DNA from: Sphingomonas chungangi
GTDB taxonomy: Bacteria; Pseudomonadota; Alphaproteobacteria; Sphingomonadales; Sphingomonadaceae
Assembly (NCBI RefSeq): GCF_013778325.1
Contig: NZ_JACEIB010000008.1
Coordinates: 55,368 to 119,367, forward strand
Direction: 5' to 3'
Length of the DNA stretch: 64,000 nucleotides
Position numbers and translations under genes: made by a program. The notes below the pieces were generated by a model. That model ran no database searches, was not told the DNA's origin, and saw nothing but the letters and a program-made list of their open reading frames with translations. This document shows, piece by piece, positions 37,362 through 45,571 of the stretch (its first letter is position 1; each line of letters starts with the position of its first letter).

Positions 37362-38111
37362 ATGATCCTCTCCGATTCCCAGCTCGATCGCTACGCCCGC
37401 CACATCGTCCTCAAGGAGATTGGCGGCGGCGGACAGACCCGCCTGCTGGGCGCGCATGTGCTGGTCGTGGGGGCCGGCGGGATCGGATCGCCAGTGATCC
37501 AGTATCTCGCTGCTGCCGGGGTGGGAAAGCTGACCGTGGTGGACGACGACGTCGTCTCGCTCTCCAACCTCCAGCGCCAGACCCTGTTCGCCACGCGCGA
37601 CGTCGGCGCCAAGAAGGTGGTCGCCGCCGCGAACTCGGTGCAGCGCATGAACCCCGACGTACGCTTCCTGCCGGTCGATCGCCGGCTGGATGCAGACAGC
37701 GCGGCACGGCTGCTCGACGGCGTCGACGTGGTGGTGGACGGCACCGACAATCTCGCCACCCGCCTGATCGTGTCGGACGCCGCGACCGCCGCGCGCGTGC
37801 CGCTCGTGTCGGCGGCCGTCGGCCAGTTCGAGGGGCAGCTTGCCGTCTATCGCGGCTGGGAGGATGGGCGGCCCTGCTATCGCTGCCTGGTCGGCGACGA
37901 TCCGGAACGGCCGGACGTCAGCTGCGCCGATCAGGGGGTGCTCGGCGCGCTCACCGGCGTGCTGGGCAGTCTCGCCGCGATCGAGGCGGTGCGGCAGATC
38001 GTCCCGTTTGGCGAGGAGACGGCGGGCAAGCTGCTGCTCGTCGATGCGCTCGCCTTCCGTTTCCACATGATGGCGCTGCCCAAGAATCCGAAATGCCAAT
38101 GCGCGGCCTGA
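37362..38111 (+). CDS. moeB: ThiF/MoeB/HesA family adenylyltransferase
   Basis: 249 residues. E1-like enzyme that adenylates the C-terminal Gly-Gly of a sulfur carrier (MoaD or ThiS). Nucleotide motif VVGAGGIGSPVIQYLAAAGV, DDDVVSLSNLQRQTLF, and two zinc Cys pairs (CYRCLVGDD and the C-terminal KCQC). No rhodanese domain. MoeB versus ThiF cannot be separated by sequence alone. Overlaps a DsrE-like gene. Confidence 0.88.
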   Translation: MILSDSQLDRYARHIVLKEIGGGGQTRLLGAHVLVVGAGGIGSPVIQYLAAAGVGKLTVVDDDVVSLSNLQRQTLFATRDVGAKKVVAAANSVQRMNPDVRFLPVDRRLDADSAARLLDGVDVVVDGTDNLATRLIVSDAATAARVPLVSAAVGQFEGQLAVYRGWEDGRPCYRCLVGDDPERPDVSCADQGVLGALTGVLGSLAAIEAVRQIVPFGEETAGKLLLVDALAFRFHMMALPKNPKCQCAA

Positions 38112-38455
38112 CCGTGATCGTCACCCGTCCGGGCAGCCTCCGCGCCGGGCTGGAGCTGGCGGCGGCGAACGCGGCTCTGGGCGGCCGGGCACGACTGTTC
38201 GCGCAGGGCGAGGCGGTGGCGGCGCTGGCGCTGCCGATGCGCGCGCCGCACGATCCCGATCATGCGGCGGCCGGCCTGCCGGCGCTGGCCGCGCTTTTCG
38301 AGGAAGCGCAGGCGCTGGGGGTCGAGGCGATCGTATGCCAGAGCGGGCTCGCGCTGATGGGCGTGACGGCCGACATGCTCGATGCGCGGATCAGCTTCGG
38401 TGGGCCGGTGAGCGTGATGCAGACCCTAGGTGAAGACAGGCTAGCCACGCTTTAG
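38093..38455 (+). CDS. DsrE-like family protein
   Basis: 120 residues; ATG 38093 or 38099. Starts inside the moeB-like gene, overlapping by 13-19 bases. The fold features TVIVTRPGSLRAGLELAAAN, FEEAQALGVEAIVCQSGLAL (single Cys) and a C-terminal DARISFGGPVSVMQTL, typical of DsrE/DsrF/YchN sulfur-relay-like proteins. A role in passing sulfur to the carrier activated by the neighbour is possible but only inferred from overlap. Confidence 0.65.
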   Translation: MPMRGLTVIVTRPGSLRAGLELAAANAALGGRARLFAQGEAVAALALPMRAPHDPDHAAAGLPALAALFEEAQALGVEAIVCQSGLALMGVTADMLDARISFGGPVSVMQTLGEDRLATL

Positions 38456-38552
38456 GCCGAGACTTGGCCGATTTCGCCAATTTATGGTTGTCGAAAAACG
38501 GTATCTGACCACCCGCTTTCGAAAAAACCCGTAATCTGGCGCTTCGGCGGAA

Positions 38553-38569
38553 TTGGCACGGCCGATGCA
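38553..38569 (+). promoter_or_regulatory. Candidate sigma-54 promoter
   Basis: TTGGCACGGCCGATGCA matches the -24/-12 consensus YTGGCACGrNNNTTGCW with one mismatch, and the invariant GG and GC dinucleotides are correctly spaced. It lies 55 bases before the ATG of the small secreted protein at 38625. Chance matches occur in GC-rich DNA, so confidence is limited. Confidence 0.4.
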
Positions 38570-38624
38570 AAGCATGGTGCGCAGGCCGAACGGCCTGCCG
38601 AACGGAACCAGAAAGGAATTTGCC

Positions 38625-38870
38625 ATGTCCACCACCGCCCGCCACTCCGCCCTCGGCTTCGCCATCGCCTCGCTGGTGCTGGGTGCCTCCGCCCCGGCCT
38701 TCGCTCACTCCACTCCCGCCATGCTTGCAGATGGCAGCCGGATGACACTCGACCAGAGCAGCGGCAACTTTTGCCTGTCCGAGAAGATCACCGGCTCGAA
38801 CGTCCCCGTCGTCACCTGCAAGAGCCAGAGCGACTGGGCCAAGGACGGCCTCGCGATCAGCGTGAAGTAA
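38625..38870 (+). CDS. Small secreted two-cysteine protein
   Basis: 81 residues from ATG 38625 with AAAGGAAT upstream. Signal peptide (ALGFAIASLVLGASAPAFA, cleavage after AFA). The mature 50 residues hold the motif CLSEKITGSNVPVVTCKSQ then W. The protein at 54678 shares C-x2-E-x3-GSN-x-P-x-VTC-x5-W, so the two are paralogues. A hairpin (GCAGGCC/GGCCTGC, 38581-38598) lies in the leader. Function unknown; likely periplasmic with one disulfide. Confidence 0.65.
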   Translation: MSTTARHSALGFAIASLVLGASAPAFAHSTPAMLADGSRMTLDQSSGNFCLSEKITGSNVPVVTCKSQSDWAKDGLAISVK

Positions 38871-38976
38871 GTGCGGCTGGACGCGACTCGCCGCTCTGCG
38901 CGGCGGCGAGCCGCCCTCGCCTTCATCCCGAATCTGTACGATACCGCCTCGGGCCCGCACCGATAAAGGAGGTCCC

Positions 38977-39168
38977 ATGAGACTGATCATCGCCCTCCTG
39001 CTGCCCTGGCTGCTGTTCTTCACCATCGGCCGGCCGATCGCCGGGATCGTGTGTCTGATCCTGCAGGTCACCCTGATCGGCTGGCTGCCCGGCGCGATCT
39101 GGGCAGTCTATGCGCTCAGCGAGTGGGATACCGACCGCAAGATCGCCGCATATCGGCGAGGATGGTGA
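38977..39168 (+). CDS. YqaE/Pmp3-type small membrane protein
   Basis: 63 residues with a strong AAGGAGGT ribosome site. Two membrane spans (IIALLLPWLLFFTIGRPIAG and a second rich in Leu/Ile through GWLPGAIWAVYAL) followed by a short charged tail. This fits the YqaE/Pmp3 proteolipid family, associated with stress and membrane potential in other organisms. Confidence 0.75.
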   Translation: MRLIIALLLPWLLFFTIGRPIAGIVCLILQVTLIGWLPGAIWAVYALSEWDTDRKIAAYRRGW

Positions 39169-39193
39169 GTTATTCGAGTCTTCCCCTTGTTGC

Positions 39194-39218
39194 TTCCCCT
39201 CCTGGAAGGGAGGGGAAA
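39194..39218. terminator. Hairpin between yqaE-like gene and topA
   Basis: TTCCCCTCC/GGAGGGGAA, nine bp with a six-base loop, followed by AAAT on the plus strand, lies between two convergent genes. Confidence 0.6.
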
Positions 39219-39225
39219 ATGAACG

Positions 39226-41760
39226 TCACGCCTTCTTCTTCGCCGCCGGCTTCTTCGGAGCAGCCTTCTTCGGCGCCGCCGCCTTCTTCACCGGCTTCTT
39301 GCCTTTGGCCGGTCCCTTCGCCGCACGCTCCGCCAGCAGTACCAACGCCTCGTCGAGGGTCAGCGCTTTGGGATCCTTGGCCTTAGGGAGCGTCGCGTTG
39401 GTGGTGCCATCGGTGACGTAGGGGCCGAAGCGGCCCTCCATCACCTTCACCTCGGCACCGTCCGGATTGGTGCCAAGCAGTGCGATCGGTTCCCGGCTTG
39501 CGCCCTGCCGCCGACCACCGCCGGCCGCCGCCTCGGCAAGCTTCACCACCGCCGCGTTCATGCCCGTCTCGAACACGTCCGTCGTCGACTGCAGCCGCGC
39601 ATACTTGCCATCATGCGCGAGATACGGTCCGTAACGCCCTATCGATGCGGTAATATCCTTGCCCGTCTCCGGGTGCGGGCCGATCGTGCGCGGCAGCGAC
39701 AGCAGCTTGAGCGCCAGCTCCAGCGTCAGCTCGCCAGCATCCTTGGGGATGGACGAGCGCTTGGCCTCCTTGCCCTCGCCGAGCTGGATATACGGCCCGA
39801 ACCGCCCCGCCTTGCGCTCGACCGGCAGCCCCGTCTCGGGATCGGTGCCGAGCGTCTCCGGCCCGGTATCGGCGCCATCGTTGGCCGCGCCCGCCTGCGC
39901 GAAACGGCGGGTATATTTGCACTCGGGATAGTTGGAGCAGGCGATGAACGCGCCGAACCGGCCGCCCCGAAGAGCAAGCTGCCCCTGCCCGCAATTGGGG
40001 CAGAGGCGCGGATCGCTGCCATCCGCCTTCTCGGGGAACAGGAAAGGCGCGAGAAACTTGTCGAGCTCCGCCGTCACCTCGGAGGGCTTCTGCTCCATCA
40101 CTTCGGCGGTCTTGGGCTTGAAGTCCTTCCAGAAGGCTTCCAGCACCGCCTGCCACTGGGCGCGACCGCCGGAAATGTCGTCCAGCTCCTCCTCCAGCTC
40201 TGCGGTGAAATCGAAGCTGACGTACTTCTCGAAGAAGCGTTCGAGGAACGCCGTCACCAGCCGCCCGCTCTCCTCGGCATGGAAGCGATTCTTCTCGATA
40301 CGAACGTAGGAACGGTCCTTAATCGTCTGAAGAATCGAGGCATAGGTCGAAGGCCGCCCGATCCCCAGCTCCTCCATCTTCTTGACCAGCGACGCTTCCG
40401 AGTAACGCGGCGGCGGCTGGGTGAAATGCTGCTCGGCCTTCACCGCCTTCACCGCCGGCGAGTCGCCGTCCTTGAGGCGCGGCAAGCGGCGCGAATCCTC
40501 GTCGCCCTCATCATCGCGGCCTTCCTCGTAAAGCGCGAGATAGCCGGGGAAGAGCACCACCTGCCCGGTCGCGCGCAGCCCGAGCTGGCCGGTGCCGTCC
40601 GCCAGATCGACGGTGGTGCGCTCCAATCGGGCCGACGCCATCTGGCTGGCGGTCGCACGCTTGAAGACCAGTTCGTAGAGGCGGGCATGATCGCCCGACC
40701 CAGCGCGCTCGCGGCCGAAATCGGTCGGCCTGATCGCCTCGTGAGCCTCCTGCGCGTTCTTCGCCTTGGTCTGGTAGATGCGCGGCTTGTCGGGGACGTA
40801 GCCGCCGTCATAGCGCTCGGCGATCGCCTTGCGGGCGGCGGAAATGGCGCTTTCGTCCATCTGCACGCCGTCGGTCCGCATGTAGGTGATCAGGCCGTCC
40901 TCGTAGAGATTCTGCGCCACCCGCATCGTGTGGCTGGCCGAGAAGCCCAGCTTGCGCGCCGCCTCCTGCTGGAGCGTCGAGGTCGTGAAAGGCGGCGGCG
41001 GGTTGCGGGTGAGCGGCTTGGTCTCGACCGACACCACCGTCAGCCGCGCCGCCTCGACATCGGCCTTGGCGGCGAGCGCGTCGCCCTCCTGGCCGATGGT
41101 GAGGCGATCGATCTTCTGCCCCTTCCACTTCACAAGCCGTGCGAGGAACGGGACAGAATCCTGTTCCATGTCGGCGGTGACCGACCAATATTCCTGCGCG
41201 CGGAACGCCTCGATCTCGCGCTCGCGATCGACGACGAGGCGCAGCGCCACCGACTGCACGCGCCCCGCCGACTTGGCGCCGGGCAGCTTGCGCCACAGTA
41301 CCGGCGATAGGGTGAAGCCCACCAGATAATCGAGCGCGCGGCGCGCCCGGTAGGCGTCGATCAGATCCTCGTCGAGCGCGCGGGGCTCGGCCATCGCCTT
41401 CAGCACGGCCGGCTTGGTGATCGCGTTGAAGGTGACGCGCTGGGTGTCCTTGGGCAGCGCGCGGCGCTTGGCCAGCACCTCCTGCACGTGCCACGAGATC
41501 GCCTCGCCCTCGCGATCGGGGTCGGTGGCGAGGATCAACGCGTCGGCGCCCTTGGCCTCGTCGGCGATCGCCTTGAGCTGGCGCGCCTTGTCCGCATAAT
41601 TCTCCCACTCCATGGCGAAGCCCTCGTCGGGGTTCACCGAACCGTCCTTGGCGGGCAGGTCCCGGACGTGGCCGTAGGAGGCGAGCACCTTGTAGCCCGG
41701 GCCGAGATATTTCTCGATGGTCTTGGCCTTGGCGGGGGATTCGACGACGACGAGCTTCAT
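39226..41760 (-). CDS. topA: DNA topoisomerase I
   Basis: 844 residues from ATG 41760 (the frame opens upstream to 42051 without similarity). Relaxes negative supercoils. TOPRIM domain MKLVVVESPAKAKTIEKYLG and DPDREGEAISWHV; active Tyr in GLITYMRTDGVQMDES; one C4 zinc finger CPNCGQGQL...CSNYPEC; and C-terminal repeated topo-C domains (GRFGPYIQLGEG, GRYGPYLAHDGKY, GRFGPYVTDGTTN). Ends in a Lys/Ala/Pro tail that probably binds DNA. Follows dprA and two small membrane genes. Confidence 0.96.
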   Translation of the reverse strand: MKLVVVESPAKAKTIEKYLGPGYKVLASYGHVRDLPAKDGSVNPDEGFAMEWENYADKARQLKAIADEAKGADALILATDPDREGEAISWHVQEVLAKRRALPKDTQRVTFNAITKPAVLKAMAEPRALDEDLIDAYRARRALDYLVGFTLSPVLWRKLPGAKSAGRVQSVALRLVVDREREIEAFRAQEYWSVTADMEQDSVPFLARLVKWKGQKIDRLTIGQEGDALAAKADVEAARLTVVSVETKPLTRNPPPPFTTSTLQQEAARKLGFSASHTMRVAQNLYEDGLITYMRTDGVQMDESAISAARKAIAERYDGGYVPDKPRIYQTKAKNAQEAHEAIRPTDFGRERAGSGDHARLYELVFKRATASQMASARLERTTVDLADGTGQLGLRATGQVVLFPGYLALYEEGRDDEGDEDSRRLPRLKDGDSPAVKAVKAEQHFTQPPPRYSEASLVKKMEELGIGRPSTYASILQTIKDRSYVRIEKNRFHAEESGRLVTAFLERFFEKYVSFDFTAELEEELDDISGGRAQWQAVLEAFWKDFKPKTAEVMEQKPSEVTAELDKFLAPFLFPEKADGSDPRLCPNCGQGQLALRGGRFGAFIACSNYPECKYTRRFAQAGAANDGADTGPETLGTDPETGLPVERKAGRFGPYIQLGEGKEAKRSSIPKDAGELTLELALKLLSLPRTIGPHPETGKDITASIGRYGPYLAHDGKYARLQSTTDVFETGMNAAVVKLAEAAAGGGRRQGASREPIALLGTNPDGAEVKVMEGRFGPYVTDGTTNATLPKAKDPKALTLDEALVLLAERAAKGPAKGKKPVKKAAAPKKAAPKKPAAKKKA

Positions 41761-41819
41761 GATGTCGGGGATATCCTTACGTGTACGCGTACGAGAGTGG
41801 GAACCGCCTGCCCCGTTCG

Positions 41820-42176
41820 TCAAGCGCGTGACGCGCCGTCGCGAAAAAGGAAAAATGCGCCCGCCGCGATCAGTCCGAAGCCGATCAGTTGGTTCACCGT
41901 GATCTTCTGCCCCAGCACCCACACCGAGAAGCCGCAGAAGATGGTCAGCGTGATCACCTCCTGCATGCCCTTCAGCTGGGCGGCCGAATAGACGTTCGAT
42001 CCGTAGCGGTTGGCCGGCACCGCCAGGCAATATTCGGCGAAAGCGATGCACCAGCTGACGACGATCACCAGCCAGAGCGGCTTGTCCTTGAACTTCAGGT
42101 GGCCGTACCAGGCCGCCGTCATGAACATGTTGGAGCCGATCAGCAGCAGGATCGGCAGCAGGCGGGGCGGGATCAT
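41820..42176 (-). CDS. DUF486/DMT-like membrane protein
   Basis: 118 residues, four membrane spans (LPILLLIGSNMFMTAAWYG, WLVIVVSWCIAFAEYCLAV, LTIFCGFSVWVLG, LIGFGLIAAGAFFLF). The NRYGSNVYSAAQLKGMQEVI block is characteristic of DUF486, a small drug/metabolite transporter-like family. Its ATG overlaps the stop of the gene upstream by four bases. Confidence 0.82.
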   Translation of the reverse strand: MIPPRLLPILLLIGSNMFMTAAWYGHLKFKDKPLWLVIVVSWCIAFAEYCLAVPANRYGSNVYSAAQLKGMQEVITLTIFCGFSVWVLGQKITVNQLIGFGLIAAGAFFLFRDGASRA

Positions 42177-42667
42177 CCGTAGGTCGGCCTCTGCAATGCG
42201 AAGATGCCGCCGATCCACAGCGTCAGCGCAGCACCGAGACCGGTCACCATCGTGCCCGTCGCGCCCCGGATCGCGAAGCCGGCGACGGCGCAGGCCATCA
42301 TCGCTGCGGTGAGCGCCTGGAAGCGGCGCAGATTGGCGGCGAGACCGATCGGGATGAAGTGCAGCGACACCACCGCCGCGATTCCTGGCAGGATCACGTC
42401 GTCCATGTGCGCGGCGTGGAAGATGTTCACGATCAGCAGGATCCCCACCGCCTCCGCCATGGTCGACCACATGATCACACGACCCGTCTGGATGCCGCCG
42501 GGCGGATCGGGCCGCACCACGCGCTGGATTGCACGGATCACGATCGGCGCCGCCAGCACGAGGCCGAGCAGCAGGATCGGGCTTGCCTGCCCCACGGTGG
42601 GCGCAAGCCCGGCCATGAAGAAGGCGGTGGCGAAGATCGCGAAGATGAGTGCACCCCACGGGCCCAT
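42173..42667 (-). CDS. Integral membrane protein, unknown function
   Basis: 164 residues from ATG 42667. Five hydrophobic segments (GALIFAIFATAFFMAGLAP, SPILLLGLVLAAPIVIRAI, MWSTMAEAVGILLIVNIF, LPGIAAVVSLHFIPIGLAAN, GTMVTGLGAALTLWIGGIF). No family recognised. Four-base overlap with the DUF486 gene suggests the two act or are made together. Upstream is dprA, 23 bases away. Confidence 0.75.
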   Translation of the reverse strand: MGPWGALIFAIFATAFFMAGLAPTVGQASPILLLGLVLAAPIVIRAIQRVVRPDPPGGIQTGRVIMWSTMAEAVGILLIVNIFHAAHMDDVILPGIAAVVSLHFIPIGLAANLRRFQALTAAMMACAVAGFAIRGATGTMVTGLGAALTLWIGGIFALQRPTYG

Positions 42668-42690
42668 GGATACTGCCTTGTCGACTCGGG

Positions 42691-43821
42691 TCAGGCGAGG
42701 CTTACCTGACCACCGGCGTGACGTTCCAGCCTGCCGGCAAGTTCCAGTTCCAGCAGCACGGTCTGCACGATCGCGGGCGGGCAACCGGATTGCCGGACGA
42801 TCTCGTCGACCGGCGTCGGCACCGGGCCAAGCAATTCGATGACGGCGCGACGATCCCCCTCCTCCGCATCGCCTTGAACCGGTGCCTCATAGGAATGGGT
42901 CGGCTCGCTCACCATACGCGGGTCGATCGGGCGGAGCATCTCCAGCACGTCTTCGGCGGTCTGGATCAGGGTGGCGCCCTCGCGGATCAGCAGGTTGCAG
43001 CCCTGTGCTCGCGGATCGAGCGGGGAGCCCGGCACCGCCAGCACCTCGCGCCCATATTCGCCGGCATAGCGCGCGGTGATCAGCGATCCGGACTTGGGCG
43101 CCGCCTCCACCACCAGCACCGCCTGGGCGAGGCCGGCGATGATCCGGTTGCGATAGGGAAAGTGGCGCGCGCGGGGCTCGATGCCGGGCGGCTGCTCGGC
43201 GATCAGCAGACCTTCATTGGCGATCCGCTCCTGCAGATCGGCATTTTCGGGCGGATAGGCGACGTCGATGCCGCCCGCGATCACCGCGACGGTGCCGGCC
43301 TCGATCGATCCCTGGTGCGCCGCCGTATCGATGCCGCGTGCGAGGCCCGACGCGACGGTGATGCCGCGCTCGCCCAGTTCCGCCGCGATGCCCCGCGCGA
43401 AACGGCAGGCCGAGGCGGAGGCGTTGCGCGCGCCGACCATCCCCAGCACCGGCCGATCGAGCAGCGCTCTTTTGCCCCGCACGATCAGCGCCGGCGGAGC
43501 AGTCGGGATCGTCGCCAGCATCGCCGGATAGCCGGGCAGGCCGAGGAACAGATAGCGCGCGCCGGCCTTCTCCACCGCCTCGACCTCGCGCTCGATCGCG
43601 CCGCGCGGCGGCACGGACGGCGGCTTGCCACCGCCCCGCCGCGCCAGATCGGGAATCGCCTCCAGCGCCGCCGCGGCCGTGCCGAAACGGGCGAGCAATT
43701 GCGCATAGGTCACGGGGCCGACGGTCGGCGTCCGCATCAGCCTCAGCCGGGCGATGCGATCCTCGCGATCGACGCGCGAGCCGCCGCCTGCGCCGCCCGC
43801 TTCGTCGATCCCCCCGTGCAT
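42691..43821 (-). CDS. dprA: DNA-processing protein DprA
   Basis: 376 residues from ATG 43821 with AAGGG upstream. Loads RecA on single-stranded DNA during natural transformation. N-terminal HhH/SAM-like part, Rossmann core with VGARNASASACRFARGIAAE, VASGLARGIDTAAHQGSI and GSLITARYAGEYGREVLAVP, and a C-terminal winged helix (DEIVRQSGCPPAIVQTVL). Full length. The plsY-dprA-topA order is common in proteobacteria. Confidence 0.93.
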   Translation of the reverse strand: MHGGIDEAGGAGGGSRVDREDRIARLRLMRTPTVGPVTYAQLLARFGTAAAALEAIPDLARRGGGKPPSVPPRGAIEREVEAVEKAGARYLFLGLPGYPAMLATIPTAPPALIVRGKRALLDRPVLGMVGARNASASACRFARGIAAELGERGITVASGLARGIDTAAHQGSIEAGTVAVIAGGIDVAYPPENADLQERIANEGLLIAEQPPGIEPRARHFPYRNRIIAGLAQAVLVVEAAPKSGSLITARYAGEYGREVLAVPGSPLDPRAQGCNLLIREGATLIQTAEDVLEMLRPIDPRMVSEPTHSYEAPVQGDAEEGDRRAVIELLGPVPTPVDEIVRQSGCPPAIVQTVLLELELAGRLERHAGGQVSLA

Positions 43822-43825
43822 GGGT

Positions 43826-44443
43826 CTAGCCCTTGCTGCCGAAGCGCGGTTCGGTGCCGTCGAGCAGCCGCTCGACATTGGCGCGGTGCTTCCACAGCAC
43901 CACCAGCGCCAGCAGCAGGAACGTGAGCGTCAGGTCGGACCGGTTGATGATCGCCGCCGCCACCGGAGTCGCGATCGCCGCCGTCATGCCGCCGACCGAG
44001 CTGTGCCGGGTGATCGCGAAGGCCGCCAGCCACACCAACGCGAAGGTCAGCCCGCACGGCCAGGACAAAGCCAGCGCGATGCCGAGGAAGGTCGCCACCC
44101 CCTTGCCGCCCTTGAACCGCAGCCAGACCGGATAGACGTGCCCCAGGAACGCGAAAGCGCCCGCGACGATCGCCGCCAGCGACGGCGGGCTCGGATCGGG
44201 CCAGACATGCCCCACCAGAACCACCGCCACCGCGCCCTTGGCGGCATCGAGCAGCAGGGTGAGGATCGCCAGTTCCTTGCGGCCGGTGCGCAGCACGTTG
44301 GTGGCGCCGATATTGCCGGAACCGAGCGTGCGCGGATCCTGCGCCCCGCCCGCGCGCGTGACCAGCAGGCCGAACGGGATCGATCCCAGCAGGTAGCCGA
44401 TCAGGGCGGCAGCGCCCAGCACCAGCCAGTTCGTAGCAATCAA
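43826..44443 (-). CDS. plsY: Acyl-phosphate:glycerol-3-phosphate acyltransferase
   Basis: 205 residues from a TTG at 44443, chosen because GGAGAGG lies eight bases upstream; the ATGs at 44476/44482 lack a ribosome site. PlsY makes lysophosphatidic acid from acyl phosphate. The conserved loops are seen: GSIPFGLLVTRAGG, LGSGNIGATNVLRTG and LRFKGGKGVATFLG. About five membrane spans. Works upstream of PlsC. Confidence 0.92.
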   Translation of the reverse strand: MIATNWLVLGAAALIGYLLGSIPFGLLVTRAGGAQDPRTLGSGNIGATNVLRTGRKELAILTLLLDAAKGAVAVVLVGHVWPDPSPPSLAAIVAGAFAFLGHVYPVWLRFKGGKGVATFLGIALALSWPCGLTFALVWLAAFAITRHSSVGGMTAAIATPVAAAIINRSDLTLTFLLLALVVLWKHRANVERLLDGTEPRFGSKG

Positions 44444-44538
44444 GGACGCGACCTCTCCGTGATGGCCCCCAAGCATAAGCACTGGTGCCGCCAGCGCAAC
44501 AATCTGGATTTAGGTGGGTGAGCGGCCCGAGCCCATTC

Positions 44539-44616
44539 GTGCTCCGGCGGAGGCCGGAGCCCTGGCGGCGGACGCAGCGCCAGCCCCACAACGCTCCGGC
44601 CTTCGCCGGAGCACGG
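44539..44616. repeat. Palindromic repeat, second type (GCTCCGGC arms)
   Basis: CGTGCTCCGGCGGAGGCCGGAGC faces GCTCCGGCCTTCGCCGGAGCACGG with one mismatch. Each arm can also fold on itself (GCTCCGGC/GCCGGAGC). It is a different repeat family from the TTCGACTTCGCTCAG type; one copy in the window, between divergent plsY and murI. Confidence 0.75.
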
Positions 44617-44673
44617 AGTTGCTACGTGGGGCGGTAGACAGCGCCCATCGCCCCCGCCTACACCCCGCCTCCC

Positions 44674-45468
44674 ATGGACGCATCCCGCCCCCTGCTCGTC
44701 TTCGATTCCGGTGTCGGCGGCCTCTCCGTTCTGGATGCGATCCAGCGCCGGCTGCCGACCGCGCCGATCGTCTACGTCGCGGATTCGGGCGGTTTCCCCT
44801 ACGGCACCAAGAGCGAGACCGAGATCGCCGCGCGCGTGCCGGCCCTGCTCGGGCGACTGGTGGAGCGCTACCGCCCGCGCCTGATCGTGATCGCCTGCAA
44901 CACCGCGTCGACCATCGCGTTGGCGGTTGTCCGCTCGGCGCTGGACCTGCCGATCGTCGGCACCGTCCCTGCGATCAAGCCGGCCGCGCTCGCCAGCAAG
45001 ACCCGCGCGATCGGCGTGCTCGGCACCGACGCGACCGTCCGCCAGCCCTATGTCGATCGCCTCGCCGCCGAATTCGCCAGCGATTGCATCGTGTTGCGCC
45101 ACGGTTCTGCGCGGTTGGTCGAGCTGGCCGAGGCGGCGTTGCGCGGCGACCCGGGCGATCCGGCGGATTACAAAAGAGTCATGGATGGCCTGTTCGGCCT
45201 TCCCGGCGGCGACACGGTGGATATTGTGGCGCTCGCCTGCACCCACTTCCCGCTGGTCGCCGATCAGCTTGCCGCCGCCAGCCCGCATCCCGTTACCTTC
45301 GTGGATGGTGCCGAGGGAATCGCCCGCCGCGTGGCCCATCTCACGGAAGGCCAGCCGTGGCCGGACGTCGCGCCCGAAGGCATCGCGGTGTTCACCTCCG
45401 ACATCGACGCCACACCGCTCCACATCGCATTGGCGGCACGCGGCCTGTCCCGGATCGAGCGCCTCTGA
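44674..45468 (+). CDS. murI: Glutamate racemase
   Basis: 264 residues. Makes D-glutamate for peptidoglycan. Two catalytic cysteines: IACNTASTIAL and LACTHFPLVADQL; N-terminal FDSGVGGLSVLDAIQRRLP and YVADSGGFPYG are conserved. Normal length. Divergent from plsY, upstream of hemA. Confidence 0.95.
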   Translation: MDASRPLLVFDSGVGGLSVLDAIQRRLPTAPIVYVADSGGFPYGTKSETEIAARVPALLGRLVERYRPRLIVIACNTASTIALAVVRSALDLPIVGTVPAIKPAALASKTRAIGVLGTDATVRQPYVDRLAAEFASDCIVLRHGSARLVELAEAALRGDPGDPADYKRVMDGLFGLPGGDTVDIVALACTHFPLVADQLAAASPHPVTFVDGAEGIARRVAHLTEGQPWPDVAPEGIAVFTSDIDATPLHIALAARGLSRIERL

Positions 45469-45494
45469 GCGAGTGGGACGATTTGTCCCATCGC
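45469..45494 (+). terminator. Hairpin after murI
   Basis: GCGA(g)TGGGAC pairs with GTCCCATCGC around GATTT, starting at the murI stop. Confidence 0.5.
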
Positions 45495-45571
45495 ATTTCC
45501 TCCCTAGGTCTGGCTGGAAATTTCGGGCATGACCGGCTATCGAGCCGGCCAAGACCGGACGCGGGATTGAG

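Noticed and set aside
39613-41310. 565-codon plus-strand frame opposite topA
   Set aside because: Antisense to a full-length topoisomerase I; no motif.
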